Shown: positions 43,958 to 52,807 of the stretch, one piece after another
Position numbering within the stretch: position 1 is the stretch's first letter
How the letters are laid out: each line of letters begins with the position of its first letter
Source of the DNA: Roseibium aggregatum
GTDB lineage: Bacteria > Pseudomonadota > Alphaproteobacteria > Rhizobiales > Stappiaceae
Reading direction: 5' to 3'
DNA length: 64,000 nucleotides
Assembly: GCF_014692675.1 (NCBI RefSeq)
Contig: NZ_JABFCZ010000003.1
Span: 62,001 to 126,000, forward strand
The notes under the pieces: generated by a model
What the model was told of the DNA's origin: nothing
Database searches by the model: none
What the model saw: the letters and a program-made list of their open reading frames with translations, nothing else
Program-made: the position numbers and the translations under genes

Positions 43958-44806
43958 TCAGCCGACTTGAACTTGCACGAAACCCTTCAAGGTCTCGCTC
44001 GGGTGCCCGATCAAACCTTCCAGGTCCTTGCTGTCGCTGTAAAGTGCGCCCCCGGCCGCTGCCATGTCCGAATCGGCGAGGATATCCGCGAACGCCTGCG
44101 GCAGGCCCGCCTGGACCAGAATGCCCGCATAAACATCCGCCGGCAGGTTGTTGAACGGGATCTTGCGCCCGGTCTGTGCCGAAATTTCGCCGGCCAGGTC
44201 GGCAAGGGTGAAGGCGCTGCTGCCGGCCAGCTCGTAGGTACGGGTCGAGGTGTCATTGCCGGCAAGGACCGCTGCCGCGGCCTCCGCATAGTCGCTTCGT
44301 CCGGCGGCCGCGATTTTACCGGTTCCCGCACTGCCGGCCACCGCACCATGTTCCAGCGCTGCGGCGACCGTTCCGGCGTAATTTTCCAGGTACCAGCCGT
44401 TGCGCAGCAGGACGTGCGGGATACCGGAGGCTTTCAGCGCGGCTTCGGTCTCCCGGTGTTCTTTCGCGAGGATCATCGGCGATTTGTCGGCATTCAGGAT
44501 GCTCGTATACGCGATGAAGGAGACGCCGGCCTTCTTCGCCGCATCGATCACGGCCTTGTGCTGGCGCGCACGCTGGCCGATTTCGCTGCCGGAAATGAGC
44601 AACAGCCTGTCGACCCCCGCCAGCGCAGGGGCCAGGGTTTCGGGTCTGTCATAGTCGGCTTCGACGACGGAAACCGTCGGGCCGGAAAGATCCTGAGCCT
44701 TTTCCGGGCTGCGGACGAGCGCGCGGATACCGGCTGCGCCGGCCTTGTTCAGATGGTCTATTACGAGCCGGCCGAGCTGGCCGTTGGCGCCTGTCAGGGC
44801 AATCAT
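43958..44806 (-). CDS. NAD(P)H-binding reductase, QorB/NmrA-like
   Basis: 282 aa. The Rossmann start is IALTGANGQLGRLVIDHL (TGAxGxxG). Further blocks are VDRLLLISGSE, FIAYTSILNADKSP and HVLLRNGWYLENY, close to E. coli QorB-type quinone reductase of the atypical SDR group. AAGGAG lies 8 nt before ATG 44806. It is divergent from an HxlR-type gene with a perfect dyad between, so it is probably repressed by that protein in response to electrophiles. Substrate is inferred. Confidence 0.88.
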   Translation of the reverse strand: MIALTGANGQLGRLVIDHLNKAGAAGIRALVRSPEKAQDLSGPTVSVVEADYDRPETLAPALAGVDRLLLISGSEIGQRARQHKAVIDAAKKAGVSFIAYTSILNADKSPMILAKEHRETEAALKASGIPHVLLRNGWYLENYAGTVAAALEHGAVAGSAGTGKIAAAGRSDYAEAAAAVLAGNDTSTRTYELAGSSAFTLADLAGEISAQTGRKIPFNNLPADVYAGILVQAGLPQAFADILADSDMAAAGGALYSDSKDLEGLIGHPSETLKGFVQVQVG

Positions 44807-44859
44807 GGACGGGTCTCCTTTTTATAAAAGATGTCTGACGTCCCCGATATGGCTTGCAA

Positions 44860-44876
44860 ACTTACTTTTAGTAAGT
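44860..44876. promoter_or_regulatory. Operator candidate between QorB-like and HxlR genes
   Basis: ACTTAC-TTTTA-GTAAGT, a perfect 6-bp-arm dyad in the divergent promoter region. It is the only strong dyad there. A half site, GTAAGTTT, lies at about 44890-44897. Confidence 0.65.
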
Positions 44877-44918
44877 ACATACAAAAATGTAAGTTTGAAA
44901 AAAAATCTGGAGACCGAC

Positions 44919-45365
44919 ATGACTGGCGACCCGGAAATCACGTCACGGGATGAGGAAAACGGCGGTATTCCGCTATCGGAACGTCTCCACCAGCGTGGCG
45001 TGGTTTTCAGCGACAAATGTCCGTCGCGGGAAATTCTGAAACACCTGACCAGCCGTTGGGGCGTGCTTGTGCTGATGGCTCTCCTGGGTGGTCCGCACCG
45101 GTTTTCGGCGCTACGCAGGAAGATTGCAGGCGTCAGCGAACGCATGCTGGCCCAGACGCTGCAGGTTCTGGAGGCGGACGGCTTTGTCGACCGGCGTGCC
45201 TATCCGGTTGTCCCGCCCCATGTGGAATACACGCTCACCCCGATCGGCCGGGAGGCAGCGGAGAAGGTGCGTGAATTTGCCGATTGGATCGAGATCAACA
45301 TCGGCCGGATACTGGAAGCCAGGAAGGAACATGAGGAAGACGGCCCGGCGGCGGCTGCCGAATAG
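44919..45365 (+). CDS. HxlR family transcriptional regulator (YodB/QorR-like)
   Basis: 148 aa from ATG 44919, with CTGGAG upstream; the longer upstream frame has no support. One Cys near the start of the HxlR domain (FSDKCPSREILKHLTSRWGVLVLMALLGGPHRFSALRRKIAGVSERML). In characterised relatives the equivalent Cys senses quinones or diamide. Divergent from a quinone reductase-like gene, which strongly suggests a QorR-QorB type module. The downstream two-component operon converges on it, 11 bp away. Confidence 0.92.
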   Translation: MTGDPEITSRDEENGGIPLSERLHQRGVVFSDKCPSREILKHLTSRWGVLVLMALLGGPHRFSALRRKIAGVSERMLAQTLQVLEADGFVDRRAYPVVPPHVEYTLTPIGREAAEKVREFADWIEINIGRILEARKEHEEDGPAAAAE

Positions 45366-45376
45366 CCCCGTCCCGT

Positions 45377-46756
45377 TCAGGGTATCTGGTCGTCGTCTGT
45401 GCTGTTGCCGATGGTATGGAAGCCGAGTTCGACGGCAAGGCCCGATTTCAGCGGGCGGAGCCGGAAAGTGCCGCCCCAGGCGTCTGCGATCTCCTGGACG
45501 ATGGCCAGGCCCAGGCCGGCGCCGCTTGCCGACTGATCCAGCCGGCCGCCGCGCTCCAGCATTTTTTCGATCTGGTCTTCCGGAATCCCCGGGCCGTCAT
45601 CCTCGATGCGGATCGTGATGCAGCCGTCGTCGGAAATGGTCCGGACAGCGACACGGGACCGGGCATGCCGGGCTGCATTTTCCAGGAGGTTGCCCAGGGC
45701 CTCTGCAAGGTCGTCCGGGTCGATCACCACACTTGCCTGCCCGTCCACGTTAAGAGCCCAGTCGAGCACAGCGCCTGCCGGGGTTCTGGACACGACGGAA
45801 ATCACCCGGTCGACCGCCTCGCGGATGTTTGAGACGGCCTGGCCGGTGCCGGTTGCCAGCCGCGCGCGCGCAAGTTCGCGCTCCACATGGCGCTGCATGG
45901 TATGGGCCACGTTTTCGACATCGTCAGCAATGTCGTTCAGGCCTGCCGAGCGGAGGCGTTCGACATCGCCGAGAAGGACCTGCAGCGGCGTTTTCAGCCC
46001 GTGGGCCAGGTCGCCCGCCCGGGCCCGGGCCTTTTCGATCCGGGTCTGCCGGTCCGTCAGCAACGTGTCCATTTCGAGCGCCATCGGCTCGATTTCCTGA
46101 GGGAAGTCGGCGGTGCCGAAGCGGGCATCCGGATCCTTCCGGATGGCCCGGAGCCTCTGGCGGATGCGGTGCAGCGGCCTGAGGCCGATGCTGACCTGAA
46201 TATAGGCCGCGCCGATCAGGAACAGCGCGAGCAGGATCAGGTAGGGCAGCATGTCGAAGGCAAAATCCCGGGTCGCGGACCGGACATCGCTAAGAGAAAT
46301 GGCGGCGGCGACCCGTACCGTCTGGCCCCCGACGCGCGGCGAAAGCCTGACGCTGCGCTCCAGGGTCAGGAGGTCTCCGGAAACGGGGCCGGGTATGACA
46401 TGCCGGTGCAGCGCGCCATGGGCCAGTTCATCGTCCGGCAATTGCAGCACGTTGTCCCACAGCGACCGGGAGCGCAGCACCGTGTCGTCGAAGGAAACCT
46501 GCCAGTAGAGGCCGGAAAGCGGCACCTCGAACCTGGGGTCGCTCGGCGTGCGTGTGAGTTCAAGCGCGCCTGTTTCCTTGTTCTGCGCAAGTCCCGAAAC
46601 GATCTGGTCGAGAAACACACCGAGTTCGGTGTCCACACGCCGCTCGACGTGGCGATAGAACAGGACCGTCAGGCCCGTGGCCGAAAGCGCAAGCGCCAAC
46701 AGGATGGAAATGGCTCCCGCCAGGAGCAGCCGGAGGCGCAGGGAGCCTCTCGTCAT
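45377..46756 (-). CDS. Sensor histidine kinase, PhoQ-like
   Basis: 459 aa. Two membrane segments (about residues 9-33 and 170-188) flank a 135-residue periplasmic sensor, followed by a HAMP-like linker (LRPLHRIRQRLRAIRKD), DHp with H252 in GDLAHGLKTPLQ, and an ATPase domain with DDGPGIPED and SGAGLGLAIV. The A-H-x-L-K-T-P-L box is typical of PhoQ kinases. Its ATG overlaps the response regulator stop by 4 nt. The signal may be cations or membrane stress, by analogy only. Confidence 0.93.
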   Translation of the reverse strand: MTRGSLRLRLLLAGAISILLALALSATGLTVLFYRHVERRVDTELGVFLDQIVSGLAQNKETGALELTRTPSDPRFEVPLSGLYWQVSFDDTVLRSRSLWDNVLQLPDDELAHGALHRHVIPGPVSGDLLTLERSVRLSPRVGGQTVRVAAAISLSDVRSATRDFAFDMLPYLILLALFLIGAAYIQVSIGLRPLHRIRQRLRAIRKDPDARFGTADFPQEIEPMALEMDTLLTDRQTRIEKARARAGDLAHGLKTPLQVLLGDVERLRSAGLNDIADDVENVAHTMQRHVERELARARLATGTGQAVSNIREAVDRVISVVSRTPAGAVLDWALNVDGQASVVIDPDDLAEALGNLLENAARHARSRVAVRTISDDGCITIRIEDDGPGIPEDQIEKMLERGGRLDQSASGAGLGLAIVQEIADAWGGTFRLRPLKSGLAVELGFHTIGNSTDDDQIP

Positions 46757-47436
46757 CGCGCGCTTTCTCCAGCCGCCTCTTCTCCTGCGATTGTATAGCC
46801 GAAACCGCGCCGGGTTTCGATGGCACCCGAACCGAGCTTCTTGCGCAACCGCGCCATCACCGCCTCCAGGGCGTTCGGATCGCGGGCGTCGTCGTCGCCG
46901 TAAAGATGTTCCAGCAACTCTGTGGGCGGAATGATCCGCTCCTTGTGGTGCATCAGGTAGGCGACAAGGCGGTATTCCAGCGGCGTCAGCGCAATCGGCA
47001 CGCCGTTACGGGCCAGCCGCATCTGCTTCACGTCGAGGCTGAGAGGCCCGGCTTCGATGACCGGCGTGCTGATGCCTGCCGAGCGCCGGATCAGCGCGCG
47101 GGCCCTTGCCAGCAGTTCCTCCATGCGGAAGGGCTTGGGCAGATAGTCGTCCGCGCCTGCATCGATGCCCTCGACCCGTTCCGACCAGGCTCCGCGCGCG
47201 GTCAGCACCAGCACCGGCATGTGACGGTCTTCCGCCCGCCAGCGCTTCAGCACCGTCAGCCCGTCGAGACCGGGCAGGCCCAGATCCAGGATGATCAGGT
47301 CATAGGTTTCCGTGTCGCCGAGAAACCAGGCTTCCTCACCGTCGGAGACGGTATCGACCACATAGCCGGCCATGCCCATGGTGGTGACGATGTCGTCCAG
47401 GATCCGGGGTTCGTCTTCAACAACCAGAATACGCAT
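46753..47436 (-). CDS. OmpR/PhoP-type response regulator
   Basis: 227 aa. Receiver domain with acidic pair (VVEDEP), phosphoacceptor D51 (LIILD) and Lys in LPKPFRMEEL; a C-terminal winged helix (LTPLEYRLVAYLMHHKERIIPPTELLEHLYGDDDARD). Start overlaps the PepSY stop by 1 nt (TGATG), and its stop overlaps the kinase start, so the order is PepSY, regulator, kinase in one tightly coupled operon. Its likely sites are the CTGACA repeats upstream. Confidence 0.95.
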   Translation of the reverse strand: MRILVVEDEPRILDDIVTTMGMAGYVVDTVSDGEEAWFLGDTETYDLIILDLGLPGLDGLTVLKRWRAEDRHMPVLVLTARGAWSERVEGIDAGADDYLPKPFRMEELLARARALIRRSAGISTPVIEAGPLSLDVKQMRLARNGVPIALTPLEYRLVAYLMHHKERIIPPTELLEHLYGDDDARDPNALEAVMARLRKKLGSGAIETRRGFGYTIAGEEAAGESAR

Positions 47437-47759
47437 CAGTCCGCCTTGTCTTCCAGGATTTGTGCTGTCAGGGCATCGACATAAACTTCCTGCATCTGCC
47501 CGTCCGGCGTCACGGTCTTGATTTCATAGAAATACTGGCCGTCTTCGAGTTCGAACTCGATACCGATAGTCCGCCCGCCGAGTTTGGGACGGATCTTTTC
47601 CAGGATTTGCGCCAGCGGCAGGGCCTTGTGCTGCTTCAGCGCTGCCCGGGCCTGTTCGTGGTCGTCATCGTCCGCGCGCACGTGTGATGGAAACGCGGCG
47701 ACGATGAGCGCACTGGCCGTAACGATGCTGAGCAGGAGCGGGCGAAATCGGGTTTTCAT
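47436..47759 (-). CDS. Exported PepSY-domain protein, first gene of the two-component operon
   Basis: 107 aa with a signal peptide ending near SHVRA-DD. The PepSY domain covers about residues 35-105: ALPLAQILEKIRPKLGGRTIGIEFELEDGQYFYEIKTVTPDGQMQEVYVDALTAQILE. It is coupled to the regulator gene by a 1-nt overlap. PepSY proteins sometimes inhibit peptidases or modulate sensors, so it may act as a periplasmic partner of the kinase. A related PepSY gene is divergent from it. Confidence 0.9.
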   Translation of the reverse strand: MKTRFRPLLLSIVTASALIVAAFPSHVRADDDDHEQARAALKQHKALPLAQILEKIRPKLGGRTIGIEFELEDGQYFYEIKTVTPDGQMQEVYVDALTAQILEDKAD

Positions 47760-47782
47760 GGCTTTTTTATATAGAAATGAAA

Positions 47783-47821
47783 CTGACAAAACCCTGACAT
47801 TCGACGGAAGCGGGCTGTCAG
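47783..47821. promoter_or_regulatory. CTGACA repeats in the PepSY divergent promoter
   Basis: CTGACA at 47783-47788 and 47794-47799 (11-bp repeat distance, one helical turn) and an inverted copy TGTCAG at 47816-47821. Two half sites one turn apart are what PhoP/OmpR dimers bind. Confidence 0.55.
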
Positions 47822-47888
47822 TGGCCATCGTGCATTGTCTCTTCATCGGACGGCAAGTCGCCGTTCTGCCCTTGAATGGAGTGACAAG

Positions 47889-48173
47889 ATGAAAAAGACC
47901 CTGACCGCACTGACCCTGGCCGCTGCCCTGTCCGGTTTTGCCGGTGCCGCACTTGCTTCCGAAAGCCATGCCAACATCGACGCGCCGCGCGACCAGTGGA
48001 TGTCGACCGACCAGATCTCCCAGAAGCTGACGGCCGAAGGCTACAAGGTCCGTCGCGTCAAGGAAGAAGGCGGCGCCTATGAAGTCTACGCGCTGGATGC
48101 CAAGGGCAACCGGGTTGAGGCGATTGTGAACCCGGTGACCGGCCAGATCCTGGGCAACGATCAGGACGACTGA
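47889..48173 (+). CDS. Exported PepSY-domain protein, second
   Basis: 94 aa from ATG 47889. Signal peptide (LTLAAALSGFAGAALA-SE). The PepSY pattern DQISQKLTAEGYKVRRVKEEGGAYEVYALDAKGNRVEAIVNPVTGQIL is complete. Its stop overlaps the cytochrome b561 start by 1 nt (TGATG). It is divergent from the PepSY-regulator-kinase operon and probably belongs to its regulon. Only about 30 percent similar to the other PepSY protein by eye. Confidence 0.9.
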   Translation: MKKTLTALTLAAALSGFAGAALASESHANIDAPRDQWMSTDQISQKLTAEGYKVRRVKEEGGAYEVYALDAKGNRVEAIVNPVTGQILGNDQDD

Positions 48174-48754
48174 TGTCGGCGCCCGATACATATGCCGAAG
48201 CCGGTGGCGTTGAGCCGCCGGCCGCCGGGCAAAAGGCCGGCGGGGTCCGGGTTTGGGACCCGCTGGTGCGGATCTTCCACTGGTCGCTGGTTGTCCTGTT
48301 CGCGACCGCATGGCTGACCGGTGACGAGATCCGGAAAATCCACGAACCGGCCGGATACGCAATCGCGGGCCTGCTGACCTTCAGGATCCTTTGGGGCCTC
48401 GTCGGCACCAAATATGCCCGCTTTACCGATTTCATCTACCGGCCTTCGACGGTCTTTGGCTATCTGCGCGATGCGATGAAATTCCGCGCAAAGCGGTATC
48501 TCGGCCACAACCCGGCCGGGGGCGCGATGGTCCTGACGCTGATTGCCGTCATCGGCGGCACGGCGGTGACCGGCTACATGATGACCACCGACGCCTATTG
48601 GGGTGTCGAATGGGTCGCAGAAACACACGAGCTTTTGGCCAATCTGGCGATCGCCCTGGTCGGCCTGCATGTTCTGGGCGTTGTTTTCGCAAGCATTGAG
48701 CACGGCGAAAACCTTGTCCGGGCAATGGTGACGGGAATTAAAGACCCCCAATAG
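48173..48754 (+). CDS. Cytochrome b561 / Ni-hydrogenase-type b-type cytochrome
   Basis: 193 aa with four membrane segments. Haem-ligand His candidates are in VRIFHWSLVV, IRKIHEPAGY, VAETHELLAN and LVGLHVLGVV, the typical four-His layout. The first 25 residues are hydrophilic. It is co-transcribed with the upstream PepSY gene (1-nt overlap). Such b-type cytochromes pass electrons from the quinone pool to a periplasmic acceptor. The presence of PepSY suggests a two-component membrane redox unit; acceptor unknown. Confidence 0.9.
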   Translation: MSAPDTYAEAGGVEPPAAGQKAGGVRVWDPLVRIFHWSLVVLFATAWLTGDEIRKIHEPAGYAIAGLLTFRILWGLVGTKYARFTDFIYRPSTVFGYLRDAMKFRAKRYLGHNPAGGAMVLTLIAVIGGTAVTGYMMTTDAYWGVEWVAETHELLANLAIALVGLHVLGVVFASIEHGENLVRAMVTGIKDPQ

Positions 48755-48768
48755 ACCGTCACCTCGGA

Positions 48769-48805
48769 CCGGAGGGCAGTTCGCTGCCCTCCGGTTTGCT
48801 TTTTT
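48769..48805 (+). terminator. Rho-independent terminator after cytochrome b561
   Basis: CCGGAGGGCAG and CTGCCCTCCGG, 11-bp perfect stem, TTCG tetraloop, then TTTGCTTTTTT. Very strong. Confidence 0.92.
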
Positions 48806-48816
48806 AGGTCCATGAC

Positions 48817-49248
48817 CTATTCCTGATCCTGCGTAAAGCTCATCGCGTGGCCGTTCAGGCAATAGCGCAGACCCGTCGGCGGCGGACCGTCGGGGAACAC
48901 ATGGCCCAGATGGGCATCGCATTTCGAGCAGCGGATTTCGGTCCGGACCATGCCGTGGGTGCGGTCCTCGATCTCCGTGATTGCATCCGGGGAAACGGCC
49001 TCGAAGAAACTGGGCCAGCCGCATCCGGCGTTGAATTTCGTGTCCGACTTGAACAGCGGCTGCCCGCAGCAGACGCAATTATATTGCCCGTGCTCGAAAC
49101 TGTTCCAGTAAGGCCCGGTAAACGGCCGTTCCGTCCCGCTCTGGCGCGTGACGTAATACTGCTCCAGCGTCAGCTGATCCCGCCATTCGGCCTCGCTCTT
49201 GACGATCTTGCCCATTCCGCCCGTGTTTGCCGTGTCCGTATCGCCCAT
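48817..49248 (-). CDS. msrB: Peptide-methionine (R)-S-oxide reductase MsrB
   Basis: 143 aa from ATG 49248, with AGGAG about 9 nt upstream. Two zinc-binding CxxC pairs (CVCCG near residue 58-62, CSKC at 107-110), GCGWPSFF, and the catalytic Cys C130 in GLRYCLNG (usually RYCINS). It reduces methionine-R-sulfoxide in proteins. It is cytoplasmic in this reading. There is no msrA in the window. Convergent with the cytochrome b561 gene. Confidence 0.95.
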   Translation of the reverse strand: MGDTDTANTGGMGKIVKSEAEWRDQLTLEQYYVTRQSGTERPFTGPYWNSFEHGQYNCVCCGQPLFKSDTKFNAGCGWPSFFEAVSPDAITEIEDRTHGMVRTEIRCSKCDAHLGHVFPDGPPPTGLRYCLNGHAMSFTQDQE

Positions 49249-49369
49249 GGGTGCGCGCTCCTGCTGCGTTGGGTTTTCCCGGAAATAGGCCCGGAAAGCC
49301 ATTGGGGCAAGGGATGGCTGGTCACGAGTGGGAGAGGGGTCGGCCCTTCGGAGAACAGGGGGTCGGTTT

Positions 49370-50365
49370 TCAGGCCTCTTTCTTCTCCAGCACCAGCATG
49401 GAGAATTCCACCCGGTTGCGTCCGGCGTTTTTCGCCTTGTAGAGCGCCCGGTCCGCGATGCCGAGCAGGGCGTGATGGGTCTCCGGGCGTGACGGGTCGA
49501 GGCACAAGGATGTGGCCACACCGACGGAGGCGGTGGCCACCTGGCCGTGGTCCCGGTTCAATGCGTGCGGGATATGAAGGTCCTCGATCGACTTGCGGAT
49601 GTGTTCGGCAATCGCTCGGGCGCCCTCTTCATGGGTGCGCGGCAGGATAACGGCGAGTTCTTCTCCGCCGTAGCGCGCCGACAGGTCCGCCGGACGGTGA
49701 ATGGCAGATGTGATGACCCTGGCGACCTCCCTCAGGCATTCATCACCGGCCTGATGTCCGTGACGGTCGTTCAGAAGTTTGAAATGATCGAGATCCGCGA
49801 TCAGCAGGCTGAGGTGGGTTTTTTCGCGCCGGGCGATCGCCCATTCCTGTTCCAGTGTTTCGTCGAAAACCCGCCGATTGGCCAGCCCGGTCAATCCGTC
49901 GGTGCGCGCCTGCCGTTCGAGTTCGGCCTCGAGCTGCTTGCGGACGGAAATGTCGCGCAGGGAGACCACAAGCCCGTTCGGCCGGCCGTTGCAATCGTAG
50001 AGCCGGCGTCCGGCCCCTTCGACCCAGACAAGCGCTCCCGATTTCGTGCGGACACGAAAGGAGGAGCGGCTCTCCTCGCGCTCGCCGGAATTCAGCTGAC
50101 GGCTTGTTTCGAGCAGCCACGAGCGGTCTTCGCTGTGAATAATGTTCCAGTGATGCTCGAGAAGTTCCTGATGGCTCCAGCCGAGCAGATCGGTAGCGGA
50201 TGGCGAAATATAAAGCAGGTCGCCGGTCGATCCCAGCTGCAGGACGATGTCGGAGCTGCATTCGGCCAAGGCCCGGAAATCGATTTCCGGGCATTCCGTT
50301 CCGTCAATTATCTGGTCTTTCTGCGCCTGGATTAGAGCGGACATTCGTGTTCCGGTGTTGGTCAT
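49370..50365 (-). CDS. Diguanylate cyclase with PAS domain
   Basis: 331 aa. N-terminal PAS domain (about residues 30-145: [31 protein letters not shown]). GGDEF domain with active site GGEEL (233-237; family GG[DE]EF). An RxxD inhibitory site (R224-P-A-D227) lies exactly 5 residues before it, so product feedback inhibition is expected. No membrane segment. ATG 50344 is an alternative start. It makes c-di-GMP, probably in response to a cytoplasmic ligand. Confidence 0.93.
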   Translation of the reverse strand: MTNTGTRMSALIQAQKDQIIDGTECPEIDFRALAECSSDIVLQLGSTGDLLYISPSATDLLGWSHQELLEHHWNIIHSEDRSWLLETSRQLNSGEREESRSSFRVRTKSGALVWVEGAGRRLYDCNGRPNGLVVSLRDISVRKQLEAELERQARTDGLTGLANRRVFDETLEQEWAIARREKTHLSLLIADLDHFKLLNDRHGHQAGDECLREVARVITSAIHRPADLSARYGGEELAVILPRTHEEGARAIAEHIRKSIEDLHIPHALNRDHGQVATASVGVATSLCLDPSRPETHHALLGIADRALYKAKNAGRNRVEFSMLVLEKKEA

Positions 50366-50915
50366 CCTCAGTAATTATAAACTTCAAATAGAAACAAAGT
50401 GTAACCTGAAAAAAGGGGCGGTGGATATTGGTTTGATACTTAACATCGGGTGAAGTATTGGTGTTTTTTACAATGAATCGGTTCGAGTGCGGCCGATATA
50501 AAAAGAAAAAATTGCAGGGAGTGGGTTGCCGGGTGGCCAATTTCCAAATGGGGTTGCTGCGCTGTGGTTAGATATTTTCGCTCGCGACGAAGCAATCACG
50601 GGGCGATTACTTGTGCTGGAAACAATTTTCTAACCCTTGCGTGTCACATACGATCCACCTAAAAGGCCATCGTTTCCAAGGAGTTTACCGAATCGTTAAA
50701 ATCCTCGGCAACATCAGCGAATTCTATATCCGGGCAACCGGAAACGAGGGGAGTACTTGTGGACGTGTCCATCAAACCGATCTCCCCTTGTCTGGGACGA
50801 CACTGACACGGACGGCTTTGGATAATTGGTCCTTCTGGAGCCGGGACTTGTTTCCGGTAACCGAATGAAACTCCGGATCGACCGACAGAAGACTGACCCG
50901 AAAAGGAAGTACTTG
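50366..50915. other. 550-bp region upstream of nhaD with structured leader
   Basis: No credible ORF (the 85-codon frame at 50611 lacks coding character). The left third is AT-rich. The right half has CCGG-GCAA-CCGG (50730-50741), a GGGGAG/CTCCCC pair (50749-50754 and 50782-50787) and CCGG...CCGG (50841-50857). It looks like a long, structured nhaD 5' leader. Confidence 0.45.
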
Positions 50916-52406
50916 ATGAGGTTTTTGTTAGCTTTGGCTGTCCTCCTGAACTCGTCGCTCATGGCGATGGCTGCGGAAGGCGGCAATGGTGGCGGCATGA
51001 CGGTTGTCGACCTGACCAATTATCCTCTGTCATGGATGGTCATCGTCGCACTCGTTGTCGCTTACGGCTTTGTCGTATGGGGCGAACAGCACCATCTGGA
51101 AAAATCGATTCCGGTTCTGATCGGCGCTGGCGTCATCTGGGCCATCGTTGGGATCGTCACTCATCTGCAACCGGATCATGTCATCGTCGAGCAGGCTGAG
51201 TTTGGTTTCGAACATTCGATCATCGAAATCGGAGAGCTGACCTTTTTCCTCGTGACAGCGATGACATATGTCGTCACGTTGCAGGAGCGCAACGTTTTCG
51301 AGATGGTGCGGTATAAATTGCTCGGCGCGGGTCTGTCGCAGCGGGCAATTTTCTGGGCGACCGGTCTTGCCGCCTTTTTGCTGTCGCCGCTGCTCGACAA
51401 CCTGACCACCGCCCTTGCGCTTATCAGCGTGGTTATCGCGGTCGGTGCCGCGACGCGGGACAGGATGTTCGTATCGCTGGCTGCAATCAACCTCGTCGTT
51501 GCCGCCAATGCAGGTGGTGCGTTCAGCCCGTTCGGCGATATCACCACCCTGATGGTCTGGCAGGCGGGCAAGGTCGAGTTCTTCGAATTCTTCTCCATCT
51601 TTGTGCCGTCCCTTGTGAACTGGCTGGTGCCGGCCGTGATCATGTCGTTCGCGATCAAGTCCTCTGACGTGGAAGCCTACAACGAGCCGGTCGTGCTGAA
51701 GCGCGGCGCGCGGCGGATGATTGCCCTGTTCGCGCTGACCCTCGTCATGGCCGTGTCTGCCCACATCTTCCTGGAACTGCCGCCGGTGATCGGCATGACC
51801 ACCGGCCTCGGCTTCCTGATGCTCTACGGCTATTTCCTGTCCCATCACGAGCATGAGCATTTCGAAGCGCCGGTTCTGCCGGACGGGATTCAGGATGACA
51901 TGCTTGCCGTGCTGGAAACGCACTACAAGCTGAAGCACAAGCCGTTCAATCCGATGACCAGCATCAAGCGGCTCGAATGGGACACCCTGCTGTTCTTCTT
52001 CGGCATCCTGATGGCGGTTGCCGGCGTTTCCCAGCTCGGCTTCCTGTTGAAAGTGTCCGAATACATGTACGGCAACCTGGGTCCGACCTTCACCAACTCC
52101 TTTGTCGGTGTTCTGTCGGCCGTCGTCGACAATATCCCGGTCATGTCGGCGGTCCTGAAGATGGATCCGAACATGGTGCACGGGCAGTGGATGCTGGTGA
52201 CGCTGACTGCCGGTGTTGGCGGCTCGCTTCTTTCGGTCGGTTCCGCTGCCGGTGTTGCGCTGATGGGGGCGGCCAAGATGGAAAATGAAGAGGGACGGTA
52301 TGTATCCGTCTACACCTTCATGGGTCATCTCAAGTGGACCTGGGCCGTAGCCCTTGGCTACGCCGCCAGCATCTGGGTGCATACCCTTTTGCATCAGATG
52401 TACTGA
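50916..52406 (+). CDS. nhaD: Sodium:proton antiporter NhaD
   Basis: 496 aa from ATG 50916, 6-7 nt after AGGAAG; upstream ATGs have no support. Signal-like N-terminus (RFLLALAVLLNSSLMAMA), then about 12 membrane segments. Typical family stretches are LSPLLDNLTTALALISVVIAVGA, INLVVAANAGGAFSPFGDITTLMVWQAGKVEF and VVDNIPVMSAVL, which contain the transport acidic residues. NhaD exports Na+ or Li+ in exchange for H+ and is common in marine bacteria. It is followed by a strong terminator. Confidence 0.95.
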   Translation: MRFLLALAVLLNSSLMAMAAEGGNGGGMTVVDLTNYPLSWMVIVALVVAYGFVVWGEQHHLEKSIPVLIGAGVIWAIVGIVTHLQPDHVIVEQAEFGFEHSIIEIGELTFFLVTAMTYVVTLQERNVFEMVRYKLLGAGLSQRAIFWATGLAAFLLSPLLDNLTTALALISVVIAVGAATRDRMFVSLAAINLVVAANAGGAFSPFGDITTLMVWQAGKVEFFEFFSIFVPSLVNWLVPAVIMSFAIKSSDVEAYNEPVVLKRGARRMIALFALTLVMAVSAHIFLELPPVIGMTTGLGFLMLYGYFLSHHEHEHFEAPVLPDGIQDDMLAVLETHYKLKHKPFNPMTSIKRLEWDTLLFFFGILMAVAGVSQLGFLLKVSEYMYGNLGPTFTNSFVGVLSAVVDNIPVMSAVLKMDPNMVHGQWMLVTLTAGVGGSLLSVGSAAGVALMGAAKMENEEGRYVSVYTFMGHLKWTWAVALGYAASIWVHTLLHQMY

Positions 52407-52433
52407 TCGTCCCAGACCAGACGTGAAATCAGG

Positions 52434-52461
52434 CCCGGCAGTTCCCGAACTGCCGGGTTTT
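52434..52461 (+). terminator. Rho-independent terminator of nhaD
   Basis: CCCGGCAGTTC and GAACTGCCGGG, 11-bp perfect stem with a 2-nt nominal loop, then TTTT. Confidence 0.88.
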
Positions 52462-52807
52462 CACTTTTCGGGGATACGGGAGTGTGACAAGCGCACCGGA
52501 TTTTCCGGAAAATGAGTGCGCTTGGATGGTTATTTTACTGACGGTTCTATTAAAATGACTGAGGACTAGATTCTCGCCATTATTTTCTCATAATTTTGTT
52601 TAATTGGAAAAATACTGTAATTCTCGTTTTTTGGGGGTTGTCCGCTTCGAATGCCGCGTATATAAAAACGCAACCGTTGCCTGCAAAGTAGAATCATTTT
52701 TGATTTGGCGGCACGCAAGTATCTATCTATTTAGGATACTTTATGCGTTAAGCAGCTTGCGTGGCTTCAAGAGAGATATTTCCAAATCGGATAAGAATGG
52801 GTGAGAG
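52462..52807. other. AT-rich upstream region of mucR
   Basis: 346 bp without ORF. From about 52540 it is AT-rich, with several T-A steps. MucR/Ros proteins bind such DNA, so it is likely a MucR autoregulatory site as well as promoter. Confidence 0.45.

Noticed and set aside
48805..48819. TAGGTC-CAT-GACCTA palindrome resembling MITE ends (TAGGTCAC...GTGACCTA)
   Set aside because: Only 6 bp of each arm match and it lies at the stop of msrB after a terminator T tract; chance similarity is more likely than an excision footprint.
50611..50868. 85-codon ORF upstream of nhaD
   Set aside because: No ribosome site and no coding character, in an apparent leader RNA. It overlaps the structured region.
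50541..50915. Assigning a specific riboswitch class to the nhaD leader
   Set aside because: GGGGAG and GGGACGAC resemble parts of known ion riboswitches, but no full consensus could be matched by eye, so only a structured leader is reported.
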